Shown: positions 50,857 to 61,552, counted from the first letter of the stretch. The stretch is 64,000 nt of DNA from Novosphingobium sp. EMRT-2 (GCF_005145025.1 NZ_CP039699.1:146226-210225), one strand, 5' to 3'. Notes: a model not told the origin generated them from the sequence alone. Numbers and translations are program-made.

Positions 50857-51239
50857 GTCGATTTCCTTTCTGCATGACGATGTAATGCAAGCGAACGCAA
50901 AGTGCAATCAGGCAAAGCCCCGGCTATCGACATGGCGACCGGGCTTCGCGTTTTTCACCTTCAATGCTGTGAGTGCCATCGGTTCGGGGCCCTGATCGGG
51001 AATGTTGGGGCCGTTCTCACACTTTCGGTGGGCAAACGGTCCCACAATCGTTCCACATTTTGGGCCAAATTCAGGCAAATCAGGGAGACGACCGCGAACA
51101 ACTTACAAGACAAATCGTTGCTTTTTCAGTGTAGGTAGGGGTAGGGACGCCATCAGCTCGCTTGACACAAGGTTCTACACGCGACAGCGGGGTCCTCTAC
51201 CACCGGGCAATTCTGCAGGATGCTGCAAACCGCGCGATA
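50857..51239. other. No gene recognised between the toxin module and the copper operon
   Basis: About 380 bases hold no convincing coding frame. The first part should contain the antitoxin promoter. The stretch around 51040-51130 is relatively AT-rich. Confidence 0.45.
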
Positions 51240-51677
51240 TCAATGGCGGGCGAAAATTCGCTGACCGGCGCTGCCGAAGGCCACCACCGTATAGGGTTGG
51301 CGGGCAGCGCCTGCCACTTCCATGCCCTCCGAACCGATCGGCATCCCCGCAACCGCAATGCCTTTGACGCCCGCAGGACGGGTCGCCAGCAAGCGCTTGA
51401 CGTCGGATATCGGGACATGGCCCTCGATCATATAGCCATCGACGATCGCGCTGTGGCAAGATGCCAGCGTCCGGGGCATGCCGGCCTTGCGCTGAAGCTC
51501 GCTGCGCGACGCATCGTCACGCATGACGACCTTGCGTCCCAGCTTCGCGCGCACGGCCTGCGCCCACTTCTCGCAACATCCACATCCCGGATCCCGGTGG
51601 ACGACGATATCACTGGCCGCAAGCGCTACGCCGGGCATGGCGAGGAACAGCAAGGCGACGAATAGGCGGGTCTTCAT
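51240..51677 (-). CDS. DUF411 metal-binding protein
   Basis: This 145-residue periplasmic protein has a signal peptide (MKTRLFVALLFLAMPGVALA). The DUF411 core contains HRDPGCGCCEKWA and the later LASCHSAIVDGYMIEGHVP, which supplies cysteine and histidine ligands. DUF411 proteins accompany copper and silver resistance genes. It is the last gene of the second copper operon, 79 bases after the transporter. Confidence 0.88.
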   Translation of the reverse strand: MKTRLFVALLFLAMPGVALAASDIVVHRDPGCGCCEKWAQAVRAKLGRKVVMRDDASRSELQRKAGMPRTLASCHSAIVDGYMIEGHVPISDVKRLLATRPAGVKGIAVAGMPIGSEGMEVAGAARQPYTVVAFGSAGQRIFARH

Positions 51678-51756
51678 GAAATGACTCCCGGAAGAACGAT
51701 AAGCATGGGGCAGAGGCCCCTTCTTTTCTATACGCATCAATGCGCCCCTCCCCTCA

Positions 51757-52998
51757 TCACGCAGATGATTTTACGATGGCGGGCGGCCTCCAGGCTAGCG
51801 GCAGGGACACAAGCAGCGCTAGCGATAGACCACCAATCCCCCACAGAACGAGCGGCTGCGCCCCGGGAGCGACGATGGCTATCGCCAGCGGCGCGAGCGC
51901 CTGCCCGATGCTGGCGGCGGAATGCTGGAAACCGAGCTTCACGCCTGAAGGGGCCCCGCCGCCGCTGATCCAGAAGCTGGTGACCAATCGAAGGGTTGCC
52001 GAGCTCCAGCCGGCAGCAACGATGATCCCACTGAGCTCGGCCATACTCGCGGCGACAGGAAACATGAAAAGTGCCACAGCCAGCAGGCCCAGCGTCAATC
52101 CGGCAAGCCGCCTCGGCACAGTGACCAGCCAATCCAGCTTTGCATGGAAGATCTGTGCCGCCAGCATGCCCAATCCGCAGAGACTGAGCATCCAGGCGAT
52201 CTCTTCGCGGCTCAGCGAAATGGCGCTCCGCGTCACCAGGAGATTGACATGCATCGCCGCCAGCCCGCCGCCCGCGACGATCGTGATAAAAAGCAGGATC
52301 AACGTCGCGCCGAGCGTAGGCGCGGGCAGGTCTCCGCCATCGATGCAAGGTGCACACCAGCGCGGCAGACGCACGGCGCAAAGCGCCGCCCCGACGGCAC
52401 CGATGCCGAGAGCGAGGATCATGAGGGGAGCGCGGGGCAGGATCGCGGCCGAGACCTCCGCCACCAGCGGACCGGCGAGATCGCCCAGAAACACGAAGGC
52501 GGTCAGCCAGGTGAAGCGGCGCGCCTGGTCCGCGCGCCCGCTTGCGGCAAAGCTCGCGCAGAGCAAGCCCAACGGTATGATGGCGGCCGACGCCATCCCC
52601 GCCACCAGACGCAATGCATAAAGCTCAGGCAACCCGACGAGGCCGATCGGCGCGGTCACCAGCGCGAGGATGACCAGCGCTGCGCGCAACATCGCCCGAT
52701 AGTCGACCCGGTCCGCGATCCAGCCCCAGAGCGGCGCCGCCAGCAAGGCTGCCAGGGGATGGACCGCGGTCAGGCTCGCGACATGAAAATCATGAGCGCT
52801 TGACGATAGCGCGCCACGAGCCGGGTCGACCAGTGCCGGAAGGAAGGCGAGAATGGCCGTCTGTCCCGCCGACGCCGCAGCCGCCGCGAGCAACAAGACG
52901 AAAAAGGAGGCCGGCCAGCGACCGTTGGCTTGCGATCCAGCCTTGTCACGCGGCGCGTTCGCGGTCGATCCCTCGAGTGGCCATCCGCGGATCACCAC
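51757..52998 (-). CDS. Major facilitator superfamily transporter
   Basis: This 413-residue protein has twelve predicted membrane helices. The loop APLWGWIADRVDYRAML between helices 2 and 3 fits the MFS signature. The substrate is unknown. It overlaps the copB stop by seven bases, so it is translationally tied to the copper operon and may export a metal chelate or import a copper-related compound. Confidence 0.85.
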   Translation of the reverse strand: MVIRGWPLEGSTANAPRDKAGSQANGRWPASFFVLLLAAAAASAGQTAILAFLPALVDPARGALSSSAHDFHVASLTAVHPLAALLAAPLWGWIADRVDYRAMLRAALVILALVTAPIGLVGLPELYALRLVAGMASAAIIPLGLLCASFAASGRADQARRFTWLTAFVFLGDLAGPLVAEVSAAILPRAPLMILALGIGAVGAALCAVRLPRWCAPCIDGGDLPAPTLGATLILLFITIVAGGGLAAMHVNLLVTRSAISLSREEIAWMLSLCGLGMLAAQIFHAKLDWLVTVPRRLAGLTLGLLAVALFMFPVAASMAELSGIIVAAGWSSATLRLVTSFWISGGGAPSGVKLGFQHSAASIGQALAPLAIAIVAPGAQPLVLWGIGGLSLALLVSLPLAWRPPAIVKSSA

Positions 52999-53978
52999 CA
53001 GGCGCGCAAGCCGATCACCAGCCTGTGTTCGGAAGGCCCTTCCCTGCGCAGGCGACGGAAATCGGCCGTGCCGTCAAATGCGCGCTCCCAGACGAAGCCG
53101 ATATAGGGCGCGAACTTGCGCGACACCTCGTAGCGCAACCGTCCGCTCAGCTCGACATTGCTGAAGCCGCTGCCGAGCTGCCGATCGCTCGACCGCTTCG
53201 AATAGATATTGGTTTCCACCTGCGGCGTAAGGATCAACCGATTGGTGAACAGGACCTCATAGGAGGCCTTGGCGCGCGCCGCGAGACGCCCATCGGTTCC
53301 TACATAGCCGGTGAGCTGGACGTCGAACCAATAGGGCGCCAGTCCCTCGACGCCGGCGGCGAGCCAGGTGGTCGCACCCTTGCCGAGATCCTGCCTGACC
53401 CCGAGCAGCGTGCCCCAGAACGGGTTCTTGCTGTGCCACCACAGCGCCTCGACGCTGCTCTCCGGATCGAGACGTTGGTCGCGGGAGTTCTTGAGCCCCT
53501 GGCTGCGCAGCCAGAGCTTGTCATTGTCCTGACCCTTGGTGACGAGCACGGTCCAGCCCACGCCCTGACCCTCGTTGCCGCTGGTGAACTCGAGCTCATC
53601 CACAAGTATCTTGGGGATCGAGAGCTTGTCGGCCATCTCATAGCCCGGCAGCGTCGAGTTGCGATAGCCGTCGGCATAATCGTCCGAGTTGCGCGCGTCC
53701 GGCGGGGCCTTGCCACCCTGCATCGAGCCCATGTCCATCGTGGCGCCGTTACCGGACGCCTTCGTGTCGGTCATATCCATGCCCGGCATGTCCATGCCCG
53801 CATGCTCCTGAGAGCCTTGCGCGGAAGGTGAGTTTGGATCGGGAGTGGCCGTTTGGGCAGGGGTGGCGGCGGGCGACGGGGGCAAGGCATCCTGCGCGAG
53901 GGCGGGAGCCGTGATCGCCGGCGCCAGGAAGAGGGCAACGCCAAGAGCAATGCCGCGCGAGGGGATAATCCGGATCAT
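52992..53978 (-). CDS. copB: CopB-family outer-membrane protein (second copy)
   Basis: This 328-residue protein has a signal peptide ending ALAQ, a short Met-rich part (EHAGMDMPGMDMTDTKASGN) and a C-terminal barrel ending GLRAWW. The Met-rich region is much shorter than in the first CopB (395 residues). The start overlaps the stop of the oxidase gene (ATGA); the frame's longer extension lies inside that gene. Confidence 0.92.
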   Translation of the reverse strand: MIRIIPSRGIALGVALFLAPAITAPALAQDALPPSPAATPAQTATPDPNSPSAQGSQEHAGMDMPGMDMTDTKASGNGATMDMGSMQGGKAPPDARNSDDYADGYRNSTLPGYEMADKLSIPKILVDELEFTSGNEGQGVGWTVLVTKGQDNDKLWLRSQGLKNSRDQRLDPESSVEALWWHSKNPFWGTLLGVRQDLGKGATTWLAAGVEGLAPYWFDVQLTGYVGTDGRLAARAKASYEVLFTNRLILTPQVETNIYSKRSSDRQLGSGFSNVELSGRLRYEVSRKFAPYIGFVWERAFDGTADFRRLRREGPSEHRLVIGLRAWW

Positions 53979-55681
53979 GCGACCACCACCTCCCGGAACA
54001 TGCCGGCCGCCATGTGATAGAGCAGATGGCAGTGGAAGGCCCATCGGCCCATGGCGTCGGCGGTGACGCGGAAGCTCACCCGCTGGGCGGGCTGGACCAC
54101 GACCGTATGCTTGCGGACCTGGAAGGCGCCGTCCGGGCCTTCGACATCGCTCCACATGCCGTGCAGATGCATCGGATGCGCCATCATCGTGTCGTTGACG
54201 AAGGTGACGCGCAGCCGCTCGTTCGGCTTGAAATGCAGCGGCCGGGAATCGTTGAGCTTGATGCCGTCGAGCGACCAGATGAACCGTTCCATATTGCCCG
54301 TCAGATGCAGCTCGATGTCGCGCTCGGGCTCGCGCGGGTCGGGATCGCCGCCCGGCGTGCGCAGATCGGCCAGCGTCAGCACGCGCCAGCCGCGCCCGCG
54401 CAGCCCGGCGCCGGGATCGTCGAGATTGGTGCGCGGATAGTCGACGCGCATGTCGGTATTGGCGCCATATTCGGTGCGGGCGTGCCGTGCCCTGGCCGGC
54501 ATCTCGGTCATGCCGTGCCCGGCATGCGCGTCGCCTCCCATTGCGCCCATCGTCGCCATCGCGCCCATCATGTCGACCGGCTCGAGCCAGGTCCGGGCAT
54601 CGAGCGGCGGCACGGCTGCCGCCATGCCCGGGGCCGGTGCGATCGTGCCACGCGCATAGCCGCTCCGATCGATCGCCTGCGCGAAGATGGTGCGGGCGCC
54701 GCCCTCGGGCATGGTGAACTCGACGTCGTAGGTCTCGCCCGGGCCGATCCGGAATTCCTCGACCGTGACCGGCTCGACCGGCTGCCCGTCGGTCGATACG
54801 ACCGTCAGCTCGACCCCGGGGATCCGCACGTCGAAGAACGTCGCCGTCCCCGCGCCGACGAAGCGCAGGCGCACGCGCTCGCCGGGCGCGGCGATACCGG
54901 TCCAGTTGCCGGCGGGCGGCGCGCCGTTCATCAGATAGGTGTAGGTCGCGGCAGAGACATCGCTGTAGTCGGTCGGGTTCATCCGCGAGCTGTTCCACAT
55001 CCGCCGCCGCTCGAGCGCCTTGCCCAAGCCCATGGTGCCGACATCCTTGAGGAAATCGCCGGCGGTCGGCTGCGCAAAATTATAGTAGCTGCTCTGCTTC
55101 TTGAGATTGAGGAAGATCTGCAGCGGCGGCTCGTCCGACCAGTCGCTGAGCACGATGCAATAGTCGCGATCGGGCGCCCGCGCCACCGGCGCCTGTTTCG
55201 GCTCCACGATGATCGCTCCATAGAGTCCCGTCTGCTCGGCGAGCGTGTGAGCGTGATACCAGTAAGTTCCGCTCTGGCGGACCTCGAAGCGATAGGTGAA
55301 GGTCTCGCCCGGCGCGATGCCGGCAAAGCTGATGCCGGGCACGCCGTCCATCTCCGCCGGCACGATGATGCCGTGCCAATGGATGCTCGACATCTCCTTG
55401 AGGCCGTTGCGCACACGGAGCGTGACCGTATCGCCTTCGCGCAGGCGCAGGACCGGCGCGGGCACGCTGCCGTTCACGGCAGTCGCAATACGGCGCTTGC
55501 CGGTGAAGTTGACTGGCAGCTCGGCGATCTCGAGGTCGAACTCGGTCCCGCTCAGCTCAGCGGGCAAGGTTGGGGCGGATCGCGCGAGAAGCGCCGGGGC
55601 GAAACCGGCGACCGCGCCGCCGATCGCCAGCCCCTGGACGAAACGGCGCCGCGCGATCGGCCGGATATGTAAGGGAGACAT
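53975..55681 (-). CDS. Multicopper oxidase, CopA family (second copy)
   Basis: This 568-residue Tat-exported oxidase (RRRFVQGLAIGG) has the ligand motifs IHWHGI, YWYHAHT, HPMHLHGMW and HCHLLYHMAAGM. The internal Met-rich insert is short (MMGAMATMGAMGGDAHAGHG), unlike the long repeat in the first oxidase. The Met at 55681 is preferred over the frame start at 55795, which overlaps the upstream gene. It lies between the alcohol dehydrogenase and copB genes in one tight operon. Confidence 0.94.
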   Translation of the reverse strand: MSPLHIRPIARRRFVQGLAIGGAVAGFAPALLARSAPTLPAELSGTEFDLEIAELPVNFTGKRRIATAVNGSVPAPVLRLREGDTVTLRVRNGLKEMSSIHWHGIIVPAEMDGVPGISFAGIAPGETFTYRFEVRQSGTYWYHAHTLAEQTGLYGAIIVEPKQAPVARAPDRDYCIVLSDWSDEPPLQIFLNLKKQSSYYNFAQPTAGDFLKDVGTMGLGKALERRRMWNSSRMNPTDYSDVSAATYTYLMNGAPPAGNWTGIAAPGERVRLRFVGAGTATFFDVRIPGVELTVVSTDGQPVEPVTVEEFRIGPGETYDVEFTMPEGGARTIFAQAIDRSGYARGTIAPAPGMAAAVPPLDARTWLEPVDMMGAMATMGAMGGDAHAGHGMTEMPARARHARTEYGANTDMRVDYPRTNLDDPGAGLRGRGWRVLTLADLRTPGGDPDPREPERDIELHLTGNMERFIWSLDGIKLNDSRPLHFKPNERLRVTFVNDTMMAHPMHLHGMWSDVEGPDGAFQVRKHTVVVQPAQRVSFRVTADAMGRWAFHCHLLYHMAAGMFREVVVA

Positions 55682-55706
55682 GAACTGTACTTTCGCGAAG
55701 TCGGGT

Positions 55707-56732
55707 TCAGGCGAGGTCGAGGACGATCCGGCCCTCGATGTCGCCATGATGCATGCGGGAGAAGACGTCGTTGATGTTCTCCAGCTTGTCTGCATGGACC
55801 GTGGCCTTGACCTTGCCCTCGCCGGCGAACGCCAGTGCCTCGAGCAGATCGAGCCGCGTGCCGACGATCGAGCCGCGCACGGTAATGCCGTTCAGCACGG
55901 TGTCGAAGATCGACAGCGGGAAGTCGCCCGGCGGCAGGCCGTTGAGCGCGACCGTGCCGCCGCGCCGGACCATGCCGAGCGCCTGCTGGAACGCCTTGGG
56001 CGAAACGGCGGTCACCAGCGCCCCGTGCGCGCCGCCAATGGCTTTCTTGAGCGCTGCCGAAGGGTCCTCGCTGCGCGCGTTGACCGTCAGTGTGGCGCCA
56101 AGGCGTGTAGCGAGGTCGAGCTTGCTATCGTCGATGTCGACCGCGGCCACATTGAGACCCATGGCACGGGCATATTGCACCGCCATGTGGCCGAGCCCGC
56201 CAATGCCGGAGACGACCACCCACTCGCCGGGCCGGGCCTCGGTGGCCTTCAGTCCCTTGTAGACGGTGACGCCCGCGCAGAGGATCGGCGCAATGTCGAG
56301 GAAGTCGACATTGTCGGGAAGGTGACCAACATAGTTGGGATCGGCGAGGACATATTCGGCAAAGCTGCCATTGACCGAATAGCCGGTGTTCTGCTGTTCG
56401 TGGCAAAGCGTCTCCCAGCCACCCAGGCAATGCACGCAGTGCCCGCAGGCGGTGTAGAGCCAGGGCACACCGACCCGGTCGCCTTCCTTCACATGGGTGA
56501 CGCCGGCACCAACGGCGGCGACATGCCCGACGCCCTCATGGCCGGGAATGAAGGGCGGGTTGGGCTTGACCGGCCAGTCCCCTTCTGCCGCGTGCAGGTC
56601 GGTATGGCACACGCCGGTTGCCGCAATCTTGACCAGGACCTGCCCGGGGCCGACCGTCGGGATCGGCGCGTCCTCGATGACCAGGGGCTTGCCAAATTCG
56701 CGGACGACCGCCGCCTTCATGGTTTTCGCCAT
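55707..56732 (-). CDS. adhP: Zinc-dependent alcohol dehydrogenase, AdhP type
   Basis: This 341-residue MDR-family enzyme has catalytic zinc ligands in GVCHTDLHA and [12 protein letters not shown]. Four structural cysteines lie in [15 protein letters not shown], and the NAD site in [16 protein letters not shown]. It probably interconverts alcohols and aldehydes with NAD. It lies between the aldehyde dehydrogenase and the oxidase, only 25 bases before the latter. Confidence 0.93.
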   Translation of the reverse strand: MAKTMKAAVVREFGKPLVIEDAPIPTVGPGQVLVKIAATGVCHTDLHAAEGDWPVKPNPPFIPGHEGVGHVAAVGAGVTHVKEGDRVGVPWLYTACGHCVHCLGGWETLCHEQQNTGYSVNGSFAEYVLADPNYVGHLPDNVDFLDIAPILCAGVTVYKGLKATEARPGEWVVVSGIGGLGHMAVQYARAMGLNVAAVDIDDSKLDLATRLGATLTVNARSEDPSAALKKAIGGAHGALVTAVSPKAFQQALGMVRRGGTVALNGLPPGDFPLSIFDTVLNGITVRGSIVGTRLDLLEALAFAGEGKVKATVHADKLENINDVFSRMHHGDIEGRIVLDLA

Positions 56733-56758
56733 GTCCGTTTCTCCTTTTAAGCGGGGGG

Positions 56759-58279
56759 TCAGAATAGGCCGAGCGCGTGCTCGTCATAGGAGACGAGCAG
56801 ATTCTTGGTCTGCTGATAATGATCGAGCATCATCCGGTGGTTTTCACGCCCGAAGCCCGATGCCTTGTATCCGCCGAAGGCGGCATGGGCGGGGTACTGA
56901 TGATAGCAGTTGGTCCAGACCCGCCCGGCCTCGATCGCGCGGCCGAGCCGGTAGGCGGTGTTGCCGCTCCGGGTCCAGACGCCCGCGCCAAGACCGTAGG
57001 CGGTGTCATTGGCAAGTGCGATCGCCTCCTCGACCGTCTTGAACGTGGTGACCGACAGGACGGGACCGAAGATCTCCTCCTGGAAGATGCGCATGTGGTT
57101 CTGACCCACGAACACGGTCGGCTGCACGAAATAGCCCTGGTCGAGCGCACCGCCCGGCAGCGCCCTGGCGCCACCGACCAGACACTGCGCGCCCTCGGCC
57201 TTGCCGATATCGATATAGCCCAGGATCTTGTGGAGCTGGTCCTCCGACGCCTGCGCGCCGACCTGGACCGACGGGTCGAGCGGATCGCCCTGGCGGATCG
57301 CGGCGACGCGCGCCACGGCGCGCTCGATGAAGCGGTCGAAGATCGACTCATGGATCAGGGCGCGCGACGGGCAGGTACAGACCTCGCCCTTGTTGAAGGC
57401 GAACAAAGTAAAGCCTTCGAGCGCCTTGTCGAAGAAGGCATCGTCCTCGTCGAGCACGTCCGCCATGAAGATGTTGGGCGACTTGCCGCCAAGCTCCATC
57501 GTCTGGGGGATCAGATGGTCCGCCGCGGCGTGCATGATCTGCTTGCCGGTGACGGTCTCGCCGGTGAACGAGACCTTGGCGATGCGCGGATTGGCGGCGA
57601 TCGCCTGGCCGACGGTCCGTCCCGGGCCGGTGACGACATTGAGCACGCCGGGCGGCAGGATGTCGGCGGTGAGCTCGGCGAACATCAGCAAGGTGAGCGG
57701 CGTCTGGGATGCGGGCTTGATGACGGTGCAGTTGCCCGCCGCCAGCGCCGGGGCGATCTTCCACGCCGCCATCAGCAGCGGGAAGTTCCACGGGATGATC
57801 TGGCCGACGACGCCGAGCGGCTCGCGGAAATGATAGGCGATGGTGTCCGCATCGATCGTCGAGATGCCGCCTTCCTCCGCCCGGATGCAGCCGGCGAAGT
57901 AGCGGAAATGGTCGATCGCGAGCGGCACGTCGGCAGCGCGCGTCTCGCGGATCGGCTTGCCATTGTCGATCGTCTCGGCAAGTGCCAGCAACTCCAGATT
58001 GTCTTCGAGCCGGTCGGCGACGCGATTGAGAATCCTGGCGCGTTCGGCGGGCGCGATCCTTGCCCATTGATCCTTGGCGGCGTGCGCCGCATCGAGCGCG
58101 CGCTCGACATCTTCCGGCGTCGACAGCGCGAACTCTGCGATCTGGGCGCCATTGATCGGGCTCGTGTCGGCGAAATACTCGCCGCCCGCAGGAGCGCTCC
58201 AGCGGCCTCCGATGAAATTATCATAGCGGTGTCGGAAGGAGGCCGCCGCGTTAATGGTCCCGATCGCCTTCTCGAACAT
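56759..58279 (-). CDS. NAD-dependent aldehyde dehydrogenase
   Basis: This 506-residue enzyme has [20 protein letters not shown], the glutamate in [11 protein letters not shown], the catalytic cysteine in [13 protein letters not shown], and a C-terminal [20 protein letters not shown]. It resembles AldB/ExaC-type acetaldehyde dehydrogenases. It heads the operon that continues with adhP and the second copper oxidase. No promoter was recognised in the 252-base gap upstream. Confidence 0.93.
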   Translation of the reverse strand: MFEKAIGTINAAASFRHRYDNFIGGRWSAPAGGEYFADTSPINGAQIAEFALSTPEDVERALDAAHAAKDQWARIAPAERARILNRVADRLEDNLELLALAETIDNGKPIRETRAADVPLAIDHFRYFAGCIRAEEGGISTIDADTIAYHFREPLGVVGQIIPWNFPLLMAAWKIAPALAAGNCTVIKPASQTPLTLLMFAELTADILPPGVLNVVTGPGRTVGQAIAANPRIAKVSFTGETVTGKQIMHAAADHLIPQTMELGGKSPNIFMADVLDEDDAFFDKALEGFTLFAFNKGEVCTCPSRALIHESIFDRFIERAVARVAAIRQGDPLDPSVQVGAQASEDQLHKILGYIDIGKAEGAQCLVGGARALPGGALDQGYFVQPTVFVGQNHMRIFQEEIFGPVLSVTTFKTVEEAIALANDTAYGLGAGVWTRSGNTAYRLGRAIEAGRVWTNCYHQYPAHAAFGGYKASGFGRENHRMMLDHYQQTKNLLVSYDEHALGLF

Positions 58280-58531
58280 AACCTGACTCCATCTCTATCG
58301 ATGGCCTGACGGAGTAATCTCTTTGCCCGGGTGGCCTATAAGTAAGTTCCGCAGAAGGTAGTCTGGTATCGGGGTCGCGGGCTTGAGGGTCAGACACGCC
58401 AACAGAGCCGATGACTATTCATCGACTCCCGAACCTATTCGCGCACGCCTGATCGGAATTATGCCGAGACAGGCGTTACTCGGCCGAGTCTTCTTTTGGC
58501 GAGGGCGGCGCTTGGCATTCCAATTCTGGCG

Positions 58532-58861
58532 TTACGCCCGGACGCGCTTTAGGCTCACCCAATCGCCTTTCTGAAGCGTCCCGTCCCTCACGCGGAAATG
58601 AGCATAATGGTCGTCGAAAATCTGGTCGACTTCGACATGACCGACAAGACGGCGGTGGCGCGGCGTTGCGTGATAGACTTCGAGTATCTGCCCGATGTGC
58701 GCGCCATCGGCCTTACCCAGGCAGGCCACTGTGCCGCCCGCATCCATACGGACGATCTTGCCGCGCATGAACAAGCTATGGCCGATACCCTGTGCGAGGA
58801 GCGGCGTGCTGCCAAAGAGCAGAAAGCCAACAGCAGCACCGACGCCAAGATGTTTTCGCAT
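58532..58861 (-). CDS. Small secreted protein of unknown function
   Basis: This 109-residue protein has a signal peptide (MRKHLGVGAAVGFLLFGSTP, cleavage near LLAQ). The mature domain contains GKIVRMDAGGTVACLGKADG, then EVYHATPRHRRLVGHVEVDQ and GTLQKGDWVSLK, a strand-rich pattern. I do not recognise a family. It lies upstream of the aldehyde dehydrogenase operon in the same direction. The Met at 58861 is chosen for the signal peptide. Confidence 0.68.
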   Translation of the reverse strand: MRKHLGVGAAVGFLLFGSTPLLAQGIGHSLFMRGKIVRMDAGGTVACLGKADGAHIGQILEVYHATPRHRRLVGHVEVDQIFDDHYAHFRVRDGTLQKGDWVSLKRVRA

Positions 58862-58945
58862 CGCTGTTTCCTCTGTCAAGTCAGACGCTCGGACCCGGTT
58901 TTGAAGGCCGGGAGCACGGGCGACGCTGGGCATCGTCAAAGAACT

Positions 58946-58969
58946 GGCCCGCCGCGGGGGCGGCGGGCC
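58946..58969. terminator. GC-rich hairpin, possible terminator
   Basis: GGCCCGCCG and CGGCGGGCC form a perfect 9-bp stem with a six-base loop, just past the end of the gene at 59006-59405. On the minus strand it is followed by a weak T-run (AGTTCTTTG). Confidence 0.5.
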
Positions 58970-59005
58970 CTCAGCCCCGGGGGTGTTTTATCGGGGCTGG
59001 AAACT

Positions 59006-59405
59006 TCACATGTCGCTCATCGGCTTGTCGGCCATGGGCTTGGCGGTCTTCTTCTTCGCCGCCGGCTTGGCCTTCTTCATCGGCATCTTGCAGCAGCCAC
59101 TCTTCGCCTTACCGGCCATGCCCGAGCCGTTCGATGCAGGCGAGCCGCCGGACATGCCGGCCATCCCGACATGCCCTGTTGATCCTGCTGGGCCGGTTGC
59201 CCCTGCTGCTTCTGCGCGCCGGCCTGATGATCCTTCATCATCTGATCGTGCATCTGCTGCCCGCCATGATCCATGCCCTGCTGGTGGCATGGGCCGGCGC
59301 AGCCTGCGCGGGCGCGGGCGTCGACTGGGCGAGAGCGGTGCCGGCGGCGAAGGTTAGCGTCGCGAAGAGGCTGACGGGCGCCGCGAGAAATGTCGTCTGT
59401 CGCAT
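59006..59405 (-). pseudogene. Secreted Met/His/Gln-rich protein, two frameshifts
   Basis: The first frame gives a signal peptide (MRQTTFLAAPVSLFATLTFA ending ALAQ). With one base added near 59279 it continues QGMDHGGQQMHDQMMKDHQA, and with one near 59163 MAGMSGGSPASNGSGMAGKA and CCKMPMKKAKPAAKKKTAKP. All three parts have matching composition, so the original product was one periplasmic Met/His-rich, Lys-tailed protein, probably metal-binding. Both lesions are single-base losses. Confidence 0.65.
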
Positions 59406-59629
59406 TGAGGGTCTCCGAGTGTTCTTCCTGTTGCCCGATCGACGTTCCGATCCCGGCAATTCCGAAGCTTCAATGCTGCTAGCGAGACGCTGTCTGTATA
59501 CGTAAGTTACGAATCGAAATCCGATCGGCCGTGTGCCTGCTGGAGCAGGCGCGTAAAATGATGATCCGGGATCGATCAAAAATGTGACCCGGCCTGGTTT
59601 TCTCGTCCTGAGACCGGCCAGAAAAGCGA

Positions 59630-59657
59630 TTGGCCCGCCGTGGGAACGGCGGACCAA
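59630..59657 (-). terminator. Rho-independent terminator-like hairpin
   Basis: A 12-bp stem with one mismatch (TTGGCCCGCCGT paired with ACGGCGGACCAA, four-base loop) is followed on the minus strand by CGCTTTTC. It lies about 150 bases downstream of the small gene at 59810-60013 and would end its transcript. Confidence 0.6.
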
Positions 59658-59809
59658 GGCTTCGGTTGAAAGCGGCCATGATCTTGTCCGTCAACCTTGT
59701 CGTCTGATGGAATGATGGCAGGGTCAGCAACCACCGTCCGACCTGTGTGACATGCCGGAGGCGCCGTCCTGGTCCTGCGAATCCCGCATCGCCATTCGAT
59801 GGCCCTGCA

Positions 59810-60013
59810 TCATCTGCCGTGCATCTGCTCCTTACCGTGAGCCATGCCCTGCATGTGGGCAGGATCGGGCTGGGCAGGCGCCGGCCTGGCCTTGAGGGTC
59901 TCCTCAAGATCGGGCATGCCCGGCGGCATCCCGTCCGCCAGCACCGGTCCGGCACTGACGGCGAGGAAGCCGAGAGCTGCGAGCGAAGCGATCATTGCCG
60001 TCTTCTTGCGCAA
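59810..60013 (-). CDS. Small secreted Met/His-rich protein
   Basis: This 67-residue protein has a signal peptide (MRKKTAMIASLAALGFLAVS, cleavage near LADG). Its mature part ends AHMQGMAHGKEQMHGR, so it carries several Met and His residues that could bind copper. The family is unknown. It lies upstream of a terminator-like hairpin and shares an upstream motif (TTACGTATACAG) with the neighbouring gene at 59.4 kb. Confidence 0.6.
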   Translation of the reverse strand: MRKKTAMIASLAALGFLAVSAGPVLADGMPPGMPDLEETLKARPAPAQPDPAHMQGMAHGKEQMHGR

Positions 60014-60241
60014 GTATCCATTCCTTCAAGTCTGGGTTTCCCGTTCGATCGAGCATATGCCCGGTCGATTGTCGCCCCTTCCGGAGCTTGCCCGTGAAAT
60101 GGTGTCACCTTCCGCCTTGCTGTATACGTAATGTGCGAAGTCCGTCTCTGAGATGGCCATAAATTATCGCACTGGCATCGTTGTTGTGCCGATGTGTAAC
60201 TATGGTTCGGACTCGAGAGCAGGACAGGTCGGCAACAGTGA

Positions 60242-61552
60242 CTAATCCATGGCGGCCAGCAGACGCTCGAGAGGAATAGTGGCAAAAGTGGTGAAGCTGT
60301 CAGCAATGGCATAAGGCAGTACCAGCACCCGATTATGTACCATCGCGCCGCAGCTGTAGGCTACGTTTGGCACATAACCTTCGCGCTCATCCATGTCCGA
60401 CCGCAAAAGCGGTAGCTTCGTCCGCGCCAGCAGCTTCGAGGGATCGTCACGGTCCAGCAGGCACGCCCCGATGCAATAGTTCCGAACGGCGCCGACTCCA
60501 TGAGTTACGACCAGCCAGCCTTCGTCGATCTCGATCGGCGATCCGCAATTACCGATCTGGACAAACTCCCAAGGCCAGCGAGGTTCGATGGCTTTCGCTC
60601 CGCCACTCCAGTCGTGAATGTCCGCGGACGTCAGGAACCAGATATTTTCGTTATCCTCGCGCCCAAGCATGGCAAAGTGCCCGGCAATGCGTCGGGGGAA
60701 AAGCGCCATGCCCTTGCTACCGGTGGCATCCCCACGCAGCGGTCTGAGTTCGAATGTCCGGAAGTCCGGCGTGGACAACAACTCCTGCCGGACGGACTGG
60801 CCGCTAAATGCCGTATATGTACCGAAATAGTGGCTCGGCCATCGTCGTCCAGGAAGCGGACCAAGCGAAGGTCTTCGATGCCACCACGCTGGCTGGGGTT
60901 GTCGGAAAGATCACGATCTCCGAGAGATCGTGGCTGCCATCGCACTTGATCCGAATGCCCGCGTCCGGCCCGTCCTCGCCGGAGATGTTTTCAGTCTCCA
61001 GCACGAGCGGCATGGGCTCGGAGGATTGATTGCTATGGTTCCGTCCGCGGCGCAAAACCCGGTGCGAAAGGTGACGGAGGAGATATGCCCCTCGCCCACG
61101 CCTCGCAGGGAAAGAATGAATCGGAGAGAGTTTTCAGGTACAGCAGACTGGTCAGGATGCAGGACGATGCTCGGATTGAAAAGCGCTGCTGCCTCATAGG
61201 AATATTCGTTGCAAAAATGGGCACCGATCAAGAGCGCCTGTTCATGGGTGACCTCGCAATCACAGACGATGATGCCATCAACCTCGTGGAACCGCCGCAA
61301 AAACAGGGACGGAACCTCACGATGCCTTCCCGAGAAATCATCAAGAATGCGTTGCAACTCATCGTGGAGCGATGCTGGGTCGAGCGCCAGGACGCGGTCG
61401 GCGATGCGCTGCGCACGTGGCTGATCCGGTACCGCATATTTATAGGTTTCCGTCGACGGCATATAGGGTCTGATCACTACCCTTGCTGGATTGGGGCGGA
61501 GCAATTCGGGTAGCCGGTTGACAAATTCGGCGGTTGACACTGACTTCTCCAA
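60242..61552 (-). pseudogene. GH130-type glycoside phosphorylase/hydrolase, three frameshifts
   Basis: Four consecutive frames form one protein of about 435 residues. It begins NRLPELLRPNPARVVIRPYM and includes YEAAALFNPSIVLHPDQS and LRFILSLRGVGEGHISSVTF, typical of GH130. It continues MPLVLETENISGEDGPDAGI, then NPSQRGGIEDLRLVRFLDDD, and ends in RLLAAMD. One base seems to be missing near each of 61012, 60902 and 60830. GH130 enzymes act on beta-1,4-mannosides; the substrate here is unknown and no link to metals is seen. Confidence 0.65.
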
